Shown here piece after piece: positions 62,501-64,000 of a DNA stretch of 64,000 nt (position 1 is the stretch's first letter; each line of letters begins with the position of its first letter). Origin of the DNA: Saprospirales bacterium GYS_P2D (GTDB lineage: Bacteria > Bacteroidota > Bacteroidia > Chitinophagales > Saprospiraceae). Location of the stretch: assembly GCA_009833045.1 (NCBI GenBank), contig WUUP01000007.1, positions 142,382-206,381 of the forward strand. The letters are read 5' to 3'. The position numbers were made by a program, and so were the translations under genes. The notes under the pieces are model-generated. The model saw only the letters and a list, made by a program, of their open reading frames with translations. It was not told the origin of the DNA and did no database searches.

Positions 62501-64000
62501 ATTCCTTGCTACACTGATCAATCCGTCTCCTTGATAGTCTGTAAAAAAGCTCGGCTCATTAGCGTCAGGAAGTCTAAAATCCCGAGTATCATGAGCGAGA
62601 TATATACTGGCAGTATTCGCATCTCGATCATAAACGAATGCTGTGTGATACCAATCTGTGTCTGTTATAGCTGATTCGGAAAATATCTCTCTATCTCCCA
62701 CCTGCATTCTTAGTCTCCCATCTGGCTCTACTGATATCGCCAACTGATCACTAGCAGACTGCCCCTGAGAAAGGATATATTCTCTTGTACCCGAGTGACC
62801 CTCTCGACGCATCCAAAATTCGATGGTAAAAGATCTCTGTTGTAGCTGGTATTCAGGTATAGTTCCATAGTCATTGGCACCATCAAATGACAAGCTATTT
62901 TCATTTGCCAATGTTGTACCATTGAGTAATCCAGATACACTAAAATTTCGAGCCAAGACACTTCCCAGATCTATTGGTTCATTCATCGATAGCAGTATAT
63001 CATCATTTGGATCTAATATCCCGTCTGCAGGACTTGGCGAACCAAATGCATGAGGGTTGATCCTATCCATATATCCTCGATGTATGGAGGATATCTTACT
63101 TGCTTCTTTACATACTGATATGGCTCGCAGATCGTATGAACCATCGACTTCATCATTGACAGGCCAATCCCATTGAATCTGCGGTGCATCTCTGGGTATG
63201 ACTATAGAGTCAGGATCTGGAATTCCATCACTATTTACGTAGAATGACTGTAGGTCATTCCATAATGGTGATTCGGTTGACTTGAATTGTAGTTTGATTT
63301 CTTGAAACTCGGAGTAGTTAATATCATAATCACCTATTACCATTGTCATGGTATCCTTATAGCTATTGTTCAATATCCATTGATCCGTTGGATTAAGGAT
63401 TGATACATCTGTACATTCTGGTAAAAAGTGAACTGAAACATAGGCAGAGTCTACGATATCAAGATTGTCACTGGTCCCGGCTTCATACTGACAGGGTGCA
63501 TACATTACTATCAGTATACTATCATACACGAGTCTTGCTCCAGGTCCTTTATTGATCGTAATGGTCTTAGTCACACTATTATCACCCGGTATAGCTACTG
63601 TCGCTCCTCCCGGACTGCCGTCGTACCGAATGATCGCCCCATATGGATTGCTAGAGGATACGGTCTGTATACGATACTCCCTCGCTGCGGCCGCCTCAGA
63701 ATCATTGAATAATGTCAACTCGAATGATGCCGCACTATTAGCAGGTACATTAGTGATTGGTACTGTCGGTGATGCTTCGATACGTGGCTTATCAATCTGT
63801 AGTGTTTTACCGCTCAGTCTGACTGGCTGATTAGTCATCGTATCTCTATAGAACAGGGAGTATTCTTCATCTTCATACGGGCAGCTCGTTTGCCCTCCAT
63901 CTTTTTTCTTGAATATTGGGCCCCAACCTAACATAGATGGGTAAATATCCACTGAGAAAAAGTCGGGCTGATCATCGTCGCTAATCGTAAAACTGACAGA
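59522..64000 (-). CDS. Giant secreted protein with two LamG-like domains (5' end outside window)
   Basis: The frame is open to base 64000, so the N-terminus is missing; the GTG at 63952 is internal. At least 1492 residues are visible. Two concanavalin/LamG-like domains are seen (SLSFDGANDYGTIPEYQLQQ ... GALRDLRLWAVPR, and SVVFNGIDDYLVAENAADLS ... GSLDDIRLWNVAR). An Ig/BACON-like segment follows (FVITNIPSWLSASTSGGLLE), then repeated beta domains (TYHMKTGWNWISFPLMHSV) and the cysteine-ended module (FRAGDRIELLEGFETNKGAS). LamG pairs usually bind sugars or matrix components. It lies directly before the gene ending at 57996, so the three proteins from 55.8 kb on may form one transcript. Confidence 0.82.
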   Translation of the reverse strand, partial: SVSFTISDDDQPDFFSVDIYPSMLGWGPIFKKKDGGQTSCPYEDEEYSLFYRDTMTNQPVRLSGKTLQIDKPRIEASPTVPITNVPANSAASFELTLFNDSEAAAAREYRIQTVSSSNPYGAIIRYDGSPGGATVAIPGDNSVTKTITINKGPGARLVYDSILIVMYAPCQYEAGTSDNLDIVDSAYVSVHFLPECTDVSILNPTDQWILNNSYKDTMTMVIGDYDINYSEFQEIKLQFKSTESPLWNDLQSFYVNSDGIPDPDSIVIPRDAPQIQWDWPVNDEVDGSYDLRAISVCKEASKISSIHRGYMDRINPHAFGSPSPADGILDPNDDILLSMNEPIDLGSVLARNFSVSGLLNGTTLANENSLSFDGANDYGTIPEYQLQQRSFTIEFWMRREGHSGTREYILSQGQSASDQLAISVEPDGRLRMQVGDREIFSESAITDTDWYHTAFVYDRDANTASIYLAHDTRDFRLPDANEPSFFTDYQGDGLISVARNSTNGSDYYAGALRDLRLWAVPRTEGLISEFLSRSLSGREPGLIGAWLMNESYGTVAIDKVRSRDMQVSGASWMILPQNHSVVFNGIDDYLVAENAADLSFGEESDLTIEAWFKTGSSTKQTILSNGLSDGSLPINSFWSLSIDPTGALVIENDGNSIKSPSGYNDDNWHHISIVIDRTFAVSMYMDGKLVRTDNATTFKSFVGPKLWIGCRGWIQSQPLMEHRDQFWEGSLDDIRLWNVARRPEQVSRDYVYQQKGDEIGLIAYYPFDGIETINNIRSRIPDLLDATDNDYHLRIGNDQVDTFSINAPSIKLPRLVQNVNFTYSINNDQIFIEIDEPPSRIENVTIDIVVDDLKDIAGNVMAEAETWIAYIDKNQVFWETEYFNFEKDIDESLSFTATIKNTGGSQEQFVITNIPSWLSASTSGGLLEPNSSIEVTFSVLPGINIGEYEQDIYVSTESFGFNERLLLDLKVTAEPPIWDFDPTPYDYSMNIIGELKVNDVISTDVEDMVSVWIGDELHGMAHVQFDPVSGKHLLFLTIANDVSLQEPLEFRAWDASTGRILVGLQPDNLVFNDNTLMGTLGQPLSISAEVLTKLTYHMKTGWNWISFPLMHSVLSDVNGTLNELSPTVNDEIRTSGRFNGVVQGLFDTYKSTLQWSGSLGAVGFDTEKGYKIFLSEADTFSYEGTLIDPASEPIDIEARWNWIGVKSEVNLPTNTALSSLNPSQGDLIKGQQQFAIYDTTFKRWSGNLSFLSPQQGYMLKSATAQQLIYPGAGGVTPVISPVKEYQYHMKSQKEEYILKSISSADLSGYSANMSLTAAISECLLTELSGEEIDLSEWILVAHIGEEIRGLTSPIWEDGLEDYLFYLSIAGEQPAELSFRLIKADGSDELSLGQVLTFGADIIEGTPSEPYSFTCGARIDCIDDRMYRSRDINAELSEIVQKARYSIGSDAIIPKGISIQFRAGDRIELLEGFETNKGASLEILIEECNEKND

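Overview
The window comes from a Bacteroidota chromosome, probably a free-living, Saprospira-like marine or environmental lineage (family placement is a guess). Signs are type IX secretion C-terminal domains (10.1-11.3 and 55.8-58.0 kb), Bacteroidota-type promoters (TTG, about 20-21 nt, TAnnTTTG; perfect before rpsU), DUF5916, LVIVD-repeat and TonB-type outer-membrane proteins, a cysteine-poor L32, and short operons on both strands. No rRNA, tRNA, CRISPR array, intact insertion sequence or phage was found.

Layout. 0-10 kb is a surface-polysaccharide locus. A rightward operon holds a GT2, a sulfotransferase, a Wzt/Wzm-type exporter and a second GT2. A convergent, visibly AT-richer leftward operon holds a 1362-residue triple glycosyltransferase, a second sulfotransferase and a methyltransferase. 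10-22 kb carries secreted or envelope proteins: a type IX cargo with a phage-tail-fibre chaperone domain, two Uma2 proteins, a YceI protein and two paralogous metzincin proteases. 22-24 kb is a von Willebrand-type membrane protein. 24.2-25.05 kb is a gene-free stretch with two nearly identical ~360-nt structured elements, each ending on the minus strand in a terminator-like hairpin. 25-35 kb is housekeeping: di-haem peroxidase, exonuclease, ApbE, TerC, CoaX, ATP-grasp, TrpS, RidA, L32 and YceD. 36-39 kb has fumC, sod, a 24-codon small gene with its own promoter and terminator, and rpsU. 39-46 kb has outer-membrane proteins. 46-52.5 kb looks like an inositol-lipid cluster: lipid kinase, GtrA, PgpA, inositol-phosphate synthase, Aur1-like PAP2 and CDP-alcohol phosphotransferase, with a fatty-acid hydroxylase/sterol desaturase-type enzyme facing it. 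53.6-55.7 kb is molybdenum cofactor synthesis. 55.8-64 kb is three consecutive large secreted proteins, the last cut by the window edge.

How they fit: the first 10 kb would build, sulfate, methylate and export a surface glycan. The 46-51 kb genes would make inositol-1-phosphate from glucose-6-phosphate, load it onto CDP-activated lipid, and dephosphorylate or transfer the headgroup. Four large secreted proteins at two distant loci share one cysteine-ended C-terminal module instead of the usual type IX domain. The strongest candidate for something undescribed is the duplicated RNA-like element at 24.2-25.05 kb.
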